DNA from: Variovorax beijingensis
GTDB taxonomy: Bacteria; Pseudomonadota; Gammaproteobacteria; Burkholderiales; Burkholderiaceae_C
NCBI RefSeq assembly: GCF_003951285.1
Contig: NZ_RXFQ01000002.1
Coordinates: forward strand, 62,001-126,000
Direction of reading: 5' to 3'
DNA: 64,000 nucleotides
In this document: piece by piece, positions 1-10,073 of the stretch
Layout of the letters: each line of letters opens with the position of its first letter
How positions within the stretch are numbered: position 1 is the stretch's first letter
Notes under the pieces: model-generated
Databases searched by the model: none
Told to the model about the DNA's origin: nothing
Seen by the model: the letters and a program-made list of their open reading frames with translations, nothing else
Program-made: the position numbers and the translations under genes

Positions 1-930
1 CACCCGCCTTTCCAACCCGTGATCGAGGGAGACCGGCTCTACGGCCGCGGCGCGGCCGACATGAAGGCCGGCATTGCGGCCTACACGATGGCGTATGCAG
101 CGCTGCAGTCGCTCGGGCTCGAACCGGCATCGCCGGTGTACTTTCAATCGGTGGTGGAAGAGGAGTGCACGGGCAACGGCGCGCTGGCCTGCCTGGTCGA
201 GGGCTATCGCGCCGACGCGGCCATCATCCCGGAACCGCTCGGCGGCGTGATGACCTGCCAGATGGGCGTGCTGTGGTTCGCGCTCGAGGTGCTGGGCAAG
301 CCGGTGCATGCCTCGGTGGCCCAGACCGGAGTCGGCGCCATCGACTTCTCGCTGTACCTTTTCTCGGAACTCAAGAAGCTCGAGCAGCGCTGGAACGAGC
401 CCGCCAACCGCTATCGCAGCTACGCGCACCATGCGCATCCCATCAACTTCAACCTCGGAAAGATCCAGGGTGGCGAATGGGCCTCGTCGGTGCCCTCGGC
501 CTGCCGCAGCGACATTCGCATCGGCTTCTATCCCGACATGAACGTGGCCCGCGCCAAGGCCGAAGTCGAGGCCGTGCTGGCTGCCGCCTATGCCGCGCAT
601 CCGGCCCGCGAGAGCCTGCGCTACCGGCTGATCTACGAAGGCTTCCAGGCCGACGGCTTCGACCTCGACCTGGATTCGCCGATCGTCACGGAACTCTCGA
701 AGTGCCATCAGGACATCGTCGGGCAGGCGCTCGAACCCGGGGCCTTCACGGGCACGACGGACGCGAAGTTCTTCAACATCTATGGGCAGACGCCGGCGGT
801 CTGCTACGGCCCCACGGGCTCCAGCATCCACGGCATCGACGAGTGGGTTTCCATCGACAGCCTGGTGCAGGTGACCGCCGTGCTGGCGGTGTTCATGGCG
901 CGCTGGTGCGGCGTCGACCGCATCGATTGA
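1..930 (+). CDS. M20 family metallopeptidase (ArgE/DapE-like deacylase), 5' end outside window
   Basis: The reading frame is open from base 1 and ends at TGA 928-930, so the N-terminus lies upstream of the window. About 309 residues are visible. The visible start reads HPPFQPVIEGDRLYGRG followed by AADMKAG, the metal-bridging Asp segment of M20 enzymes. VVEEECTGNG follows, the Glu-Glu pair that holds the general base and a metal ligand. A dimerisation-domain-like middle and a C-terminal segment ending in GSSIHGIDEWV complete the fold. These enzymes hydrolyse N-acyl amino acids or similar amides in the cytoplasm with two zinc ions. The exact substrate (acetylornithine, succinyl-diaminopimelate or another N-acyl amino acid) cannot be told from this fragment. 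A GTG at 19 lies in frame but falls inside the conserved core, so it is not the real start. Confidence 0.85.
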   Translation, partial: HPPFQPVIEGDRLYGRGAADMKAGIAAYTMAYAALQSLGLEPASPVYFQSVVEEECTGNGALACLVEGYRADAAIIPEPLGGVMTCQMGVLWFALEVLGKPVHASVAQTGVGAIDFSLYLFSELKKLEQRWNEPANRYRSYAHHAHPINFNLGKIQGGEWASSVPSACRSDIRIGFYPDMNVARAKAEVEAVLAAAYAAHPARESLRYRLIYEGFQADGFDLDLDSPIVTELSKCHQDIVGQALEPGAFTGTTDAKFFNIYGQTPAVCYGPTGSSIHGIDEWVSIDSLVQVTAVLAVFMARWCGVDRID

Positions 931-1042
931 CCGAGACCGAAGAAGCGCCGTGTCACACCCGCGTGGCGAAGCTCGTTTTACGATGCACGCCACGTCGTTC
1001 GCGTGGACGACCCGAGCCCGCAAGGAAAGTGAATCAAAAAGG

Positions 1043-2263
1043 ATGCATCCGCTGAATCTCGCCCTCTTCGATGCACTTGCAGCGGGCTTTTCTCCCTCGC
1101 CCGCGATGCTTCAGCTGGCGTCGGCCATCGCGCTGGGTTCGTCATGGGCATGTGCGGCGGTTCTTGCCTGGGCCGCGTGGCGGCGTGTTGCGCAGCGGCC
1201 TTGTGTGCTGGCGGTGCTGGCCGCCGGAGGAGCGGCTTCCCTGATCTCGCAGGAGATCGCTGCCTCCATGGGCGTGCCGCGTCCCTTCATGATGGGGCTG
1301 AGCCCCGCGCACGTTCCCCACGGCCTGCGCGCGGGACTGCCCAGCACGCATGCCTCGGTGATGTTCACCATGGCCTTCATGCTGCTGCTGCGGCGCTCGA
1401 TGCGCGACGTCGGGCTGGTCATTCTTGCAGCTGCCGTAGCCACGGGCTGGGCTCGCATCCATGTCGGCATTCATTTTCCGTTCGATGTCGCGGCAGGTGC
1501 GCTGCTGGGTGCGGCCATTGCCGCGGCGCTGTTTGCGATGCAGGCGATTGCGCCTCAGGCTGCAGCAACCCTGGCGCGGCCGTTGCGCGCCTTGGCCGAC
1601 CGCAGAGCCGGGCCATGCCTGGTGCTGGTGTTCGTCTTCGCCGCTGCCTGGGTCGGCTTGAACACGCCGCAGGCGATCGGGCCGGCGGTGCTGGAGGAAA
1701 ACGGGCCCGTCGAGAAAAGCACGGTTCTCTTGTACCTGGCCGCGGTGTTCTGCGTCTTGATGGTTCGCGTGGCGTTTCTCTCGCGACCGGACCGGGTGGC
1801 CATCTGCGTCCTGCTTCTTGCGTTCGCAGCCCGGGAGGCGGATTGGCATCAGGCGCATTGGGACACCAGCTTGCTGGAAGCGCCGCTCTCGCGCATTCTT
1901 GCTGCGATGGCCGCCCTCGCGCCCGTCGCCATCGCAGCCGGGTGGCTGGCCAGACGCACCTGGTGTGCAAGCCGCGCGATCCGCGCCTGGCGGCAATGGC
2001 GGCCCGAAGCCATGACCCTGCTGACCTTTGCCGCGGTCATCGGGGCCGCGATCATTCTCGACCAGCTGCCCGCTTCCCTTGTGGGGCAGCCAGACCTGTT
2101 CACCGCCGGTTCTTCCGCGGCCTTTCGCGGCTACCTGATGCTCAGCTTCGAGGAAATCCTGGAACTGGCCCTGCCGGTCCTGGCGCTTCTGGCCATCCTG
2201 CAGGCGAGGCTGGGTGGGAGCCGGGATTCGGCCACCAGCGGCATCGAGCGCTCGTACGCATAG
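1043..2263 (+). CDS. PAP2-family membrane phosphatase with extended C-terminal membrane domain
   Basis: The 406-residue product is an integral membrane protein. Its N-terminal half carries the PAP2 phosphatase signature: RPF near residues 80-82, PSTH at 100-103, and R138, H144 and D148 in ARIHVGIHFPFD. This fits a lipid phosphatase such as undecaprenyl-diphosphate phosphatase acting on the periplasmic side of the inner membrane. The C-terminal half adds several further hydrophobic helices, making it about twice the length of a minimal BcrC-like enzyme. I chose the ATG at 1043 because it is preceded by an AAAAAGGA purine run and starts just before the first hydrophobic segment; an in-frame ATG at 950 would add a charged, non-conserved leader. 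The substrate is not visible from sequence. Confidence 0.8.
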   Translation: MHPLNLALFDALAAGFSPSPAMLQLASAIALGSSWACAAVLAWAAWRRVAQRPCVLAVLAAGGAASLISQEIAASMGVPRPFMMGLSPAHVPHGLRAGLPSTHASVMFTMAFMLLLRRSMRDVGLVILAAAVATGWARIHVGIHFPFDVAAGALLGAAIAAALFAMQAIAPQAAATLARPLRALADRRAGPCLVLVFVFAAAWVGLNTPQAIGPAVLEENGPVEKSTVLLYLAAVFCVLMVRVAFLSRPDRVAICVLLLAFAAREADWHQAHWDTSLLEAPLSRILAAMAALAPVAIAAGWLARRTWCASRAIRAWRQWRPEAMTLLTFAAVIGAAIILDQLPASLVGQPDLFTAGSSAAFRGYLMLSFEEILELALPVLALLAILQARLGGSRDSATSGIERSYA

Positions 2264-2278
2264 CGCGAAGCAAAGAAA

Positions 2279-2310
2279 AACGGGTTGCACCATTTCTGAT
2301 GCAACCCGTT
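2279..2310 (-). terminator. Rho-independent terminator for the tRNA cluster
   Basis: A perfect 11-bp inverted repeat, AACGGGTTGCA (2279-2289) and TGCAACCCGTT (2300-2310), encloses a 10-base loop. Read on the minus strand it is followed by TTTCTTTG-type sequence (plus-strand CAAAGAAA), so it best terminates the leftward tRNA transcript. It may also stop the rightward PAP2 transcript, because a short T-rich stretch follows on that side too. Confidence 0.8.
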
Positions 2311-2317
2311 CTTTGAC

Positions 2318-2394
2318 TGGCGGAGTGGACGGGACTCGAACCCGCGACCCCCGGCGTGACAGGCCGGTATTCTAACCAACTGAACTACCACTCC
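2318..2394 (-). tRNA. tRNA-Asp (GTC)
   Basis: This 77-base cloverleaf on the minus strand begins GGAGTGGTAGTTCAG, carries anticodon GTC in CCTGTCACGC, has the T-loop GGGTTCGAGTCCC and ends with an encoded CCA. It is the last of three tRNAs in the leftward cluster and lies just before the terminator hairpin. Confidence 0.97.
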
Positions 2395-2463
2395 TGGTAG
2401 ACAACGTTCACTCCTTGCGGAGCCAAGTGCTGACGACTTGTGCCTGCTTCACTTGCGCGAAAC

Positions 2464-2539
2464 TGGCGACCCTACGGGGATTCGAACCCCGGTAGCCACC
2501 GTGAAAGGGTGGTGTCCTAGGCCTCTAGACGATAGGGTC
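2464..2539 (-). tRNA. tRNA-Glu (TTC)
   Basis: This 76-base cloverleaf on the minus strand begins GACCCTATCGTCTAGAGG, carries anticodon TTC in CCTTTCACGG, has the T-loop GGGTTCGAATCCC and an encoded CCA. It lies downstream of gltX, which encodes the enzyme that charges it. Confidence 0.97.
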
Positions 2540-2590
2540 AAAACCTTAGGAACCGTGCTGCGATCAGCACTTATCTTCTCGACACTTTGA

Positions 2591-2666
<76 letters not shown>

Positions 2667-2722
2667 ATTTGACTTTCAGGCTTTTCTTTTCAGAATCACC
2701 CTGTGTCGCTGTCGAGCCTCAA

Positions 2723-2753
2723 ATTATAGACCGAAAAATCAGGCCCTTTTCAA
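2723..2753 (-). promoter_or_regulatory. Candidate sigma-70 promoter of the tRNA cluster
   Basis: On the minus strand a perfect TATAAT (plus-strand ATTATA, 2723-2728) is preceded by TTGAAA (plus-strand 2748-2753) at 19-bp spacing. The -35 element overlaps the last codons of gltX. Transcription would start about 50 bases before tRNA-Ala. The spacing is wider than ideal, so the -35 assignment is less sure than the -10. Confidence 0.55.
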
Positions 2754-4127
2754 ACGCTCGATAACTTTTTCACGAGAAAAGATGGCGAGCACCGAATCGA
2801 GGGATGGCGTCTGCGGTGTTCCCATCAGGAGGACGCGAACCGGCATGGCCAACACGGGCATTTTCACCGAATGTGCGGCCAGGACTTCCTTGATGGCCGC
2901 GGCGATCGAAACTTTTTCCCACGTCACGCTCGCGAGCTTTTCGGCGAGCGTTGCGATGACGGGCTTCACTGCATCGGTGACGTGCTGCGCGAGGTCGGCT
3001 TCGCTCGGCGCCACGTCCGCGTAGAACGCGGCGGCCCAGTCGGCCAGCGCGACCGTGGTTTCGCAGCGGTCCTTGAATAGCGCGCAGATGGCGGGCAGGC
3101 GCTCGTCGGCCTCGATGCCGCGCTTTTTCAGCTGCGCGGCCACGAGCGGCGCGAGCTCCGCGTCGGCCTTGGCCTTGATGTACTGCGCGTTGACCCATGC
3201 GAGCTTCGCCGCATCCCATTGCGCGGGGCTCTTCGAAAGGTGCGAGCCGTCGAACCAGCTCACCATCTGCTCGCGCGTGAAGAGCTCGTCGTCGCCATGG
3301 CTCCAGCCCAGGCGCGCAAGGTAGTTGAGCATGGCTTCGGGCAGGTAGCCGTTCTCTTCATAGGCGGTGACGCTCACCGCGCCGCGGCGCTTGGAGAGCT
3401 TCTGCCCGTCGTCGCCCAGGATCACCGGCACGTGGCCGAACGCAGGCAGCGGTGCACCGAGCGCGCGGAAGATGTTGATCTGCCACGGCGTGTTGTTGAT
3501 GTGCTCGTCGCCGCGGAACACGTGCGTGATGGCCATGTCCCAGTCGTCGACCACCACCGCGAAGTTGTAGGTGGGCACACCGTCGGGCCGCAGGATGATG
3601 AGGTCGTCGATCTCGCGGTTGTTGATGGTGATCTCGCCCTTGACCAGGTCGTTCCAGGTCACGTCGCCTTCGGGCGGGTTGCAAAAGCGCACCACGGGCG
3701 GCACGCCTTCGGGCACGGGCGGCAGCACCTTGCCGGGCTCGGGGCGCCAGCGGCGGTCGTACAGCGTCTTCTCGCCGCGCGCGCGCTGCGCCTCGCGCAT
3801 TTCGTCGAGCTCGGCCGGCGTGCAGTAGCAGTGGTAGGCCGTGCCGGCCTCAAGCATCTGCGCGATGACTTCGCGGTAGCGCGCGAGGCGCTGCATCTGG
3901 TAGATCGGGCCTTCGTCGTAGTCGAGGCCGAGCCAGTGCATCGAGGCGAGGATCTGGTCGGTCGAGTCCTGCGTGGAGCGGGCCACGTCGGTGTCCTCGA
4001 TGCGCAGCACGAACTCGCCGCCGTGATGGCGCGCGTAGGCCCACGAGTAGAGCGCGGTGCGGGCCGTGCCCAGGTGAAGGAAGCCGGTGGGAGACGGAGC
4101 GATGCGGGTGCGAACTTTGCCGGTCAT
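2739..4127 (-). CDS. gltX: Glutamyl-tRNA synthetase
   Basis: This 462-residue cytoplasmic class I aminoacyl-tRNA synthetase attaches glutamate to tRNA-Glu using ATP. The N-terminus carries [10 protein letters not shown] (residues 11-20), the HIGH-type ATP site, and KLSKR at 243-247 is the KMSKS loop. The C-terminal third is the anticodon-binding domain. Length and start ([15 protein letters not shown]) match the family. The gene is the last protein gene of a long leftward operon. It begins 7 bases after the metZ stop and is followed by a tRNA cluster that includes tRNA-Glu. This could be the discriminating or the non-discriminating (Glu/Gln) form; the sequence alone does not decide, and gatCAB is not in the window. 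Confidence 0.97.
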   Translation of the reverse strand: MTGKVRTRIAPSPTGFLHLGTARTALYSWAYARHHGGEFVLRIEDTDVARSTQDSTDQILASMHWLGLDYDEGPIYQMQRLARYREVIAQMLEAGTAYHCYCTPAELDEMREAQRARGEKTLYDRRWRPEPGKVLPPVPEGVPPVVRFCNPPEGDVTWNDLVKGEITINNREIDDLIILRPDGVPTYNFAVVVDDWDMAITHVFRGDEHINNTPWQINIFRALGAPLPAFGHVPVILGDDGQKLSKRRGAVSVTAYEENGYLPEAMLNYLARLGWSHGDDELFTREQMVSWFDGSHLSKSPAQWDAAKLAWVNAQYIKAKADAELAPLVAAQLKKRGIEADERLPAICALFKDRCETTVALADWAAAFYADVAPSEADLAQHVTDAVKPVIATLAEKLASVTWEKVSIAAAIKEVLAAHSVKMPVLAMPVRVLLMGTPQTPSLDSVLAIFSREKVIERLKRA

Positions 4128-4134
4128 GGATCAA

Positions 4135-5355
4135 TCAGGATTTCAGGGTGCCCAGGCCACGCAGCAGGTCGGCCTTGATGTCGTCGATGTGCTCCAGGCC
4201 GACCGCGAGGCGGATGAGCCCCTGGCTGATGCCGGCGGCCTGGCGCTGTGCTTCGGTCAGGCGGCCATGCGAGGTGGTGCCGGGGTGCGTGATGATGGTC
4301 TTGGTGTCGCCCAGGTTGGTGGCGATGCTCACCACGCGCGTGCTGTTGATCACGTGGAAGGCATTGGCGCGCGCCGCGTCCGGCGTGTCGCCAACCACGT
4401 CGAAGGACAGCACCGCGCCGCCCTGCCCCGACTGCTGGCGCATGGCCAGTTCGTGCTGGGCGTGAGAGGCCAGGCCGGGGTAGTAGACGCGCGCAATGCC
4501 GGGCTGCGTTTCGAGCCACTGCGCGACAGCCAGCGCATTGGCGCACTGCGCCTGCATGCGGATGCTCAGTGTCTCCAGGCCCTTGAGCACCACCCACGCA
4601 TTGAACGGCGAGAGCGCCATGCCGGCGGTGCGCACCACCGGGCCGAACACATCGACGATGAGCTTCGAGGGGCCGCAGATCGCACCGGCCATCACGCGGC
4701 CCTGGCCGTCGAGGTACTTGGTGCCCGAATGAATGACGAGATCGGCGCCGAGTTCTGTCGGGCGCTGCAGCGCGGGCGTGCAGAAGCAGTTGTCGACCGC
4801 GAGCAACGCGCCGGCGCCGTGCGCCAGGTCGGCCAGCGCCCGGATGTCGCAGACCTCGGTCAGCGGATTGGTCGGCGTTTCGGCGAACAGCAGCCTGGTG
4901 TTGGGCTTCATGGCCGCGCGCCATTCGGCCACGTCGGTCTGCGAGACGAAGGTGGTCTCGACACCGAACTTGGCGAACTCCTTGCCGAACAGGTTGAGCG
5001 TGGAGCCGAACACCGAGCGCGAGCACACGACGTGGTCGCCGGCCTTGAGCAGCCCCATGCACATCATGAGGATCGCGCCCATGCCGGTGGAGGCGCCGAT
5101 GGCGGCCTCCGTGCCTTCGAGCGCGGCCAGGCGCTGCTCGAAGCTGGTGACCGTGGGATTGGACGTGCGCGAGTAGGTAAAACCCGCTTCGGTACCGGCA
5201 AAGCGGCGCGCCGAGGTCTCGGCATCGGGCTGCACGAAGCCGCTGGTCAGGAACAGCGCTTCGGAGTGCTCACCGTGCTGGCTCGGCGCCAGGCCGGTGC
5301 GCAGCGCGAGCGTGTCGCGGTGCAGCCCGGGCGGCAGGGTTCGTTCATCGGTCAC
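4135..5355 (-). CDS. metZ: O-succinylhomoserine sulfhydrylase
   Basis: The 406-residue product is a PLP-dependent enzyme of the Cys/Met metabolism family that makes homocysteine from O-succinylhomoserine and sulfide. Family features are TYSRTSNPTV near the N-terminus, the substrate/PLP segment LLAVDNCFCTP, and HSGTKYLDGQGR, which holds the PLP-binding lysine. I chose a GTG start at 5355 (VTDERTLPPG), 11 bases downstream of the purF stop; no ATG lies between it and the conserved core. The frame is open far upstream on the same strand, but that part is an artefact across purF. Placement after purF and before gltX is the usual betaproteobacterial arrangement. Paralogues such as cystathionine gamma-synthase are similar; the metZ call rests on both sequence and context. 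Confidence 0.9.
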   Translation of the reverse strand: MTDERTLPPGLHRDTLALRTGLAPSQHGEHSEALFLTSGFVQPDAETSARRFAGTEAGFTYSRTSNPTVTSFEQRLAALEGTEAAIGASTGMGAILMMCMGLLKAGDHVVCSRSVFGSTLNLFGKEFAKFGVETTFVSQTDVAEWRAAMKPNTRLLFAETPTNPLTEVCDIRALADLAHGAGALLAVDNCFCTPALQRPTELGADLVIHSGTKYLDGQGRVMAGAICGPSKLIVDVFGPVVRTAGMALSPFNAWVVLKGLETLSIRMQAQCANALAVAQWLETQPGIARVYYPGLASHAQHELAMRQQSGQGGAVLSFDVVGDTPDAARANAFHVINSTRVVSIATNLGDTKTIITHPGTTSHGRLTEAQRQAAGISQGLIRLAVGLEHIDDIKADLLRGLGTLKS

Positions 5356-5366
5356 GTCTTCGGCTC

Positions 5367-6869
<1,503 letters not shown>

Positions 6870-6881
6870 GAACGATTCCTC

Positions 6882-7367
6882 TCAGGGCAGGTAGCTTGCC
6901 AACTTTTCAGGCAGCGCGGGTTTCAGGCCCTGCAATGCCGCATCAAGAACATTGGCGCTGTGCGATTCGTGCCACCAGGCACTGTCGCTCAACGCCAGCA
7001 AATGAACAACGACCGCCAGCACGAGCAGGGCAACCGCACCCCGCGCCGCTCCGAAGGCCCCACCCAATATCCGGTCCACCGGCCTGAGGCCGACAGCCGC
7101 AATCAGCTTTCGCGTCAGCGCCGCCACCAGCCCCACGCCGAACGCCACCCCGACGAACACCAGCACGAAGGCCAGCGGATAGCGCCAGGTGGCCTGCGGA
7201 TCGCCGAAGGGCAGCCAGGCCGCCACATCCGACGCCAGCCACTGGGCGGCAATGAATGCGGCCACCCAGCCCGCCAGCGAGATCACCTCGAACACCAGGC
7301 CCCGCACCAGGCCGAACAGCATCGACACGACGACGAGCGTGACGGCGATCCAGTCGAGCAGGGCCAC
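6882..7367 (-). CDS. cvpA: CvpA family membrane protein (colicin V production)
   Basis: This 161-residue inner-membrane protein has about four hydrophobic segments. The N-terminus MALLDWIAVTLVVVSMLFGL, the AGWVAAFIAAQWLA segment and GLRPVDRILGGAFGAARG in the third quarter are typical of CvpA. The biochemical role is still poorly defined; the name comes from colicin V export in E. coli. Its position directly before purF is conserved across proteobacteria, which supports the call more than the sequence alone. Confidence 0.9.
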   Translation of the reverse strand: MALLDWIAVTLVVVSMLFGLVRGLVFEVISLAGWVAAFIAAQWLASDVAAWLPFGDPQATWRYPLAFVLVFVGVAFGVGLVAALTRKLIAAVGLRPVDRILGGAFGAARGAVALLVLAVVVHLLALSDSAWWHESHSANVLDAALQGLKPALPEKLASYLP

Positions 7368-7385
7368 GGCGGCGGGCGATGGCTA

Positions 7386-8231
7386 CTACAACGTGAGGAT
7401 GGCGGCCGGCAAAGACAAGCCCTTGACCTTCTCGGCGGCCTTGTCCGCCTCGGCACGCGAGCCGAACGGGCCGACACGCACACGCGTGCGCTCGCCATCG
7501 GCCGTCTTGGCCACGTGCACATAGGTCTTGAGGCCGGCCTTCTCGAGTTTCAGCCGCACTTCGCGAGCCTTGTCGGCATCGGCAAAGGCGCCAACCTGCA
7601 CCACGAAGCGGCCGCCGTCTTCGGCTGCGGCGGGCTTGGTGCTGGTATTGGTCGGCTTGCCTTCGAGCAAGGCGCGCGCGCGGTTGCCGTCGTCGGCCGA
7701 GGCCGGCTTGGGTTCGGGCTTGGGTTCGGGCTTGGGCTTCGGCTCGGGTTTGGGCTCGGGCTTCGGTTCCGGCTTGGGCTCTGGCTTGCGCTCCGGCTTG
7801 GCTTCGGCCGTGGGCCGAGTCTCGGCCGCAGGCGTGCTGGCCGCCGGCTTGCCGGGATCGGTTATTTCGGTGCCGTCGGCGCTCTCGGTGATCATGCCGC
7901 CGCTGCCGGACGGCGCCGCCGCCACGCGGGCACCGGGGTCGGCAGCGCCGGTCGCCGGTGCGGCGGGTGCCGGCGTCGCGGGCACGGGCAATGGCTTGAC
8001 CTTGTTGCGGTCGGGAATCTCGATCGGGATGTCGACCGCGACCGGGCGCGGCTGGGTGTCGAACAGCAGCGGAAATCCGATCACGCCAAGCAGCACCAGG
8101 ACCGCCGCGCCCACCAGCCGGTGGCGCGCACGGCGACGCATGGTTTCGACACTTTCCGCGGGGACGGCTGCCGGTGCGCTGCGTCCTTCGTTGCCTTGTG
8201 GGCCGCGCGTGCGGAACTTGAAAAACGCCAT
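7386..8231 (-). CDS. SPOR-domain cell-division protein (DedD-like)
   Basis: The 281-residue product has a short cytoplasmic N-terminus, one transmembrane helix at about residues 38-57, a long Pro/Ala/Lys/Glu-rich periplasmic linker, and a C-terminal SPOR domain from about 205 to the end (RFVVQVGAFADADKAREV and TRVRVGPFGSRAEADKA). SPOR domains bind denuded peptidoglycan glycans at the septum, so a role in cell division is inferred. The linker contains a tandem Lys-Pro-Glu-Pro run at residues 145-176, probably an extended rigid spacer across the periplasm. The gene lies between folC and cvpA as in many betaproteobacteria. Confidence 0.88.
   Translation of the reverse strand: MAFFKFRTRGPQGNEGRSAPAAVPAESVETMRRRARHRLVGAAVLVLLGVIGFPLLFDTQPRPVAVDIPIEIPDRNKVKPLPVPATPAPAAPATGAADPGARVAAAPSGSGGMITESADGTEITDPGKPAASTPAAETRPTAEAKPERKPEPKPEPKPEPKPEPKPKPEPKPEPKPASADDGNRARALLEGKPTNTSTKPAAAEDGGRFVVQVGAFADADKAREVRLKLEKAGLKTYVHVAKTADGERTRVRVGPFGSRAEADKAAEKVKGLSLPAAILTL
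7704..7799 (-). repeat. In-frame KPEP tandem repeat within the SPOR protein
   Basis: About 96 bases of near-tandem codons encode alternating Lys-Pro and Glu-Pro pairs (residues 145-176 of the SPOR protein). At DNA level it appears as repeated GGCTTCGGCTCGGG-like units on the plus strand. It is a protein spacer repeat and a likely site of length variation between strains. Confidence 0.8.
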
Positions 8232-8293
8232 GAAGTTCGATCCCTGAAGGAGTGCAGCGAGGTGTGTGCCAGATGGTGCGGACGGGCCGGCGA

Positions 8294-9601
8294 TCAGCCG
8301 CCGGGCAGCAGGTGTTTGGCTTGCAGCCGCGGAGTGCCATGCTCCAGCACGCCACCCACGGTGAAGAACGATCCGAAGACCACGATTCTATCAGCGGGGT
8401 CCGCGTGCTCGATGGCTGCGCGCAGCGCCTCCATCGGGTTCGCATGCACGCTGCCGGAGACGTCGGTGCGCGTGTTCTGCGCCTGCCAGCTCGCGAGCAG
8501 ATCGCCGGCCTTGGCGGCGCGATGGGTCGGCAGGTCGGTGAAGTACCAGCGGTCGATCATCGGGCCGATGCGCGCGAGGATCGGGGCCAGGTCCTTGTCG
8601 GCCATGACACCGAACACGCCGTGCGTGGTGGGATAGAAACCCATCGCGTCGAGGTTCTCGGCCAGCGCCGCGACCGCGTGGGCGTTGTGCGCCACGTCGA
8701 GCACCAGCGTGGGCTCGCCCGGAACGATCTGGAAGCGGCCGGGCAGCTCGACCATCGCGAGCCCCGTGCGCACCGCCTGCGCGGTGATCGGCAACCGGGG
8801 CCGCAGCGCCTCGAGTGCCGCAAGCACGCCCGCGGCATTGAGCAACTGGTTGGCACCGCGCAGCGCGGGATAGGCCAGCCCGCTGTAGCGCCGGCCGCGG
8901 CCCGACCAGCCCCACTGCTGCTTGTCGCCCGACACGTTGAAGTCGTGCCCGAAGCGCCAGAGGTCGGCGCCGATGGCTGCCGCATGGTCGATCACGCTTT
9001 GCGGCGGCATCGGGTCGCTCACGATGGCAGGCTTGCCCGCGCGCATGACGCCGGCCTTCTCGAAGCCGATGCTTTCGCGGTCGGGTCCGAGGTAGTCCAT
9101 GTGGTCGAGGTCGATGCTGGTGATGACCGCGCAATCGGTGTCGATGATGTTGACCGCATCGAGCCGGCCGCCGAGCCCGACTTCGAGAATCGCCACGTCC
9201 GGCTTCTCCTCGATCATGCAGCGCAGGATGCCCAGCGTGGTGAACTCGAAGTACGTCAGGGGCATGTCGCCCCGGGCCGTTTCCACCGCCTCGAAGTTTG
9301 CTATCAGTTTGGAAGCATCGACCGCTTCGCCCGCCAGCCGCAGCCGCTCCTCGAAGCGCACCAGGTGCGGCGACGTGAACACCGCCGTGCGGTAGCCGGC
9401 GTGCGTGAGGATCGATTCGAGGATGGCGCAGGTCGAACCCTTGCCGTTGGTGCCGGCCACGGTGATCACCGGGCAGTCGAAGCGCAGGCCCATGCGGGCG
9501 GCCATTTCCTTGGCGCGGTCGAGGCCGAGCTCGATGTTCTTCGGATGGAGTTGCTCGGCGCGCGCGAGCCAGTCGTTAAGGGTTTCCATGGAGCCCGGCA
9601 T
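8294..9601 (-). CDS. folC: Dihydrofolate synthase / folylpolyglutamate synthase
   Basis: The 435-residue Mur-ligase-type enzyme adds glutamate to dihydropteroate and to folates with ATP. The P-loop VAGTNGKGSTCAILES and the N-terminal ELGLDRAKEMAARMGL helix are characteristic of FolC, as is the HMDYLG segment following the central sheet. The first in-frame ATG is at 9601 (MPGSMET); a second at 9589 (METLNDWLARAEQ) matches the usual family N-terminus better, and neither has a strong ribosome-binding site, so the start could be 12 bases shorter. It is the first visible gene of the leftward folC-SPOR-cvpA-purF-metZ-gltX run. Confidence 0.93.
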   Translation of the reverse strand: MPGSMETLNDWLARAEQLHPKNIELGLDRAKEMAARMGLRFDCPVITVAGTNGKGSTCAILESILTHAGYRTAVFTSPHLVRFEERLRLAGEAVDASKLIANFEAVETARGDMPLTYFEFTTLGILRCMIEEKPDVAILEVGLGGRLDAVNIIDTDCAVITSIDLDHMDYLGPDRESIGFEKAGVMRAGKPAIVSDPMPPQSVIDHAAAIGADLWRFGHDFNVSGDKQQWGWSGRGRRYSGLAYPALRGANQLLNAAGVLAALEALRPRLPITAQAVRTGLAMVELPGRFQIVPGEPTLVLDVAHNAHAVAALAENLDAMGFYPTTHGVFGVMADKDLAPILARIGPMIDRWYFTDLPTHRAAKAGDLLASWQAQNTRTDVSGSVHANPMEALRAAIEHADPADRIVVFGSFFTVGGVLEHGTPRLQAKHLLPGG

Positions 9602-9658
9602 TGTCGCCGACCCGCAAAGCGCCCGCCGCCCCGCGTTTTATCGGCATCATTGGCGTCC

Positions 9659-10015
9659 ATGACAACCCTCTACGGCATCCCGAACTGCGACACCGTCAAG
9701 CGCGCCCGCAGCTGGCTCGACGACCACGGCGTCGCCTACACCTTCCATGACTTCAAGAAACAGGGCGTGCCCGAGGCCGAGCTCGACCAGTGGCTCAAGA
9801 AGCCCGGCTGGGAGGCGCTGGTCAACCGCCGCGGCACCACCTGGCGCAAGCTCGACGAAGCCACCCGCAACGCAGTGGTCGATGCCGCTTCGGCGCGGGC
9901 CGTGCTGCTGGCCAACCCCAGCCTGATCAAGCGGCCGGTGGTCAACTGGGGGCCGAAAACCGGCGTTACGGCAGGGTTCGACGCCGACGCCTGGGCCACC
10001 GTGAACGCCGTGTAA
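9659..10015 (+). CDS. ArsC/Spx-family thioredoxin-fold protein (YffB-like)
   Basis: The 118-residue product starts MTTLYGIPNCDTVKRARSWL and has the ArsC/Spx fold with a single Cys in NCDTV, plus the conserved WEALVNRRGTTWRKL and IKRPVVNW motifs. Members are called ArsC-related or YffB. Genuine arsenate reductases need an additional context and catalytic set not evident here, so a general redox or glutathione-linked role is only an inference. It is read from ATG 9659, 57 bases from the divergent folC start, so the short gap probably holds both promoters. Confidence 0.85.
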   Translation: MTTLYGIPNCDTVKRARSWLDDHGVAYTFHDFKKQGVPEAELDQWLKKPGWEALVNRRGTTWRKLDEATRNAVVDAASARAVLLANPSLIKRPVVNWGPKTGVTAGFDADAWATVNAV

Positions 10016-10073
10016 ACGCCGGAACCCCGCCTCGCCGGCCGGCCTCCAACCTCGATCTGCAGGAGAGAACACC

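Noticed and set aside
950..1042. Upstream ATG at 950 as the start of the PAP2 gene
   Set aside because: The extra 31 residues are charged and unlike a membrane protein start, and the ATG at 1043 has a purine-rich site in front.
2281..2391. Minus-strand frame through tRNA-Asp with protein-like sequence MVVQLVRIPACHAGGRGFES
   Set aside because: This peptide is the well-known translation artefact of a tRNA gene, not a protein.
7698..7800. CRISPR-like or satellite repeat suggested by tandem GGCTTCGGCTCGGG units
   Set aside because: There are no spacers, and the units are codons of a Lys-Pro-Glu-Pro run in the SPOR protein. I saw no CRISPR array anywhere in the window.
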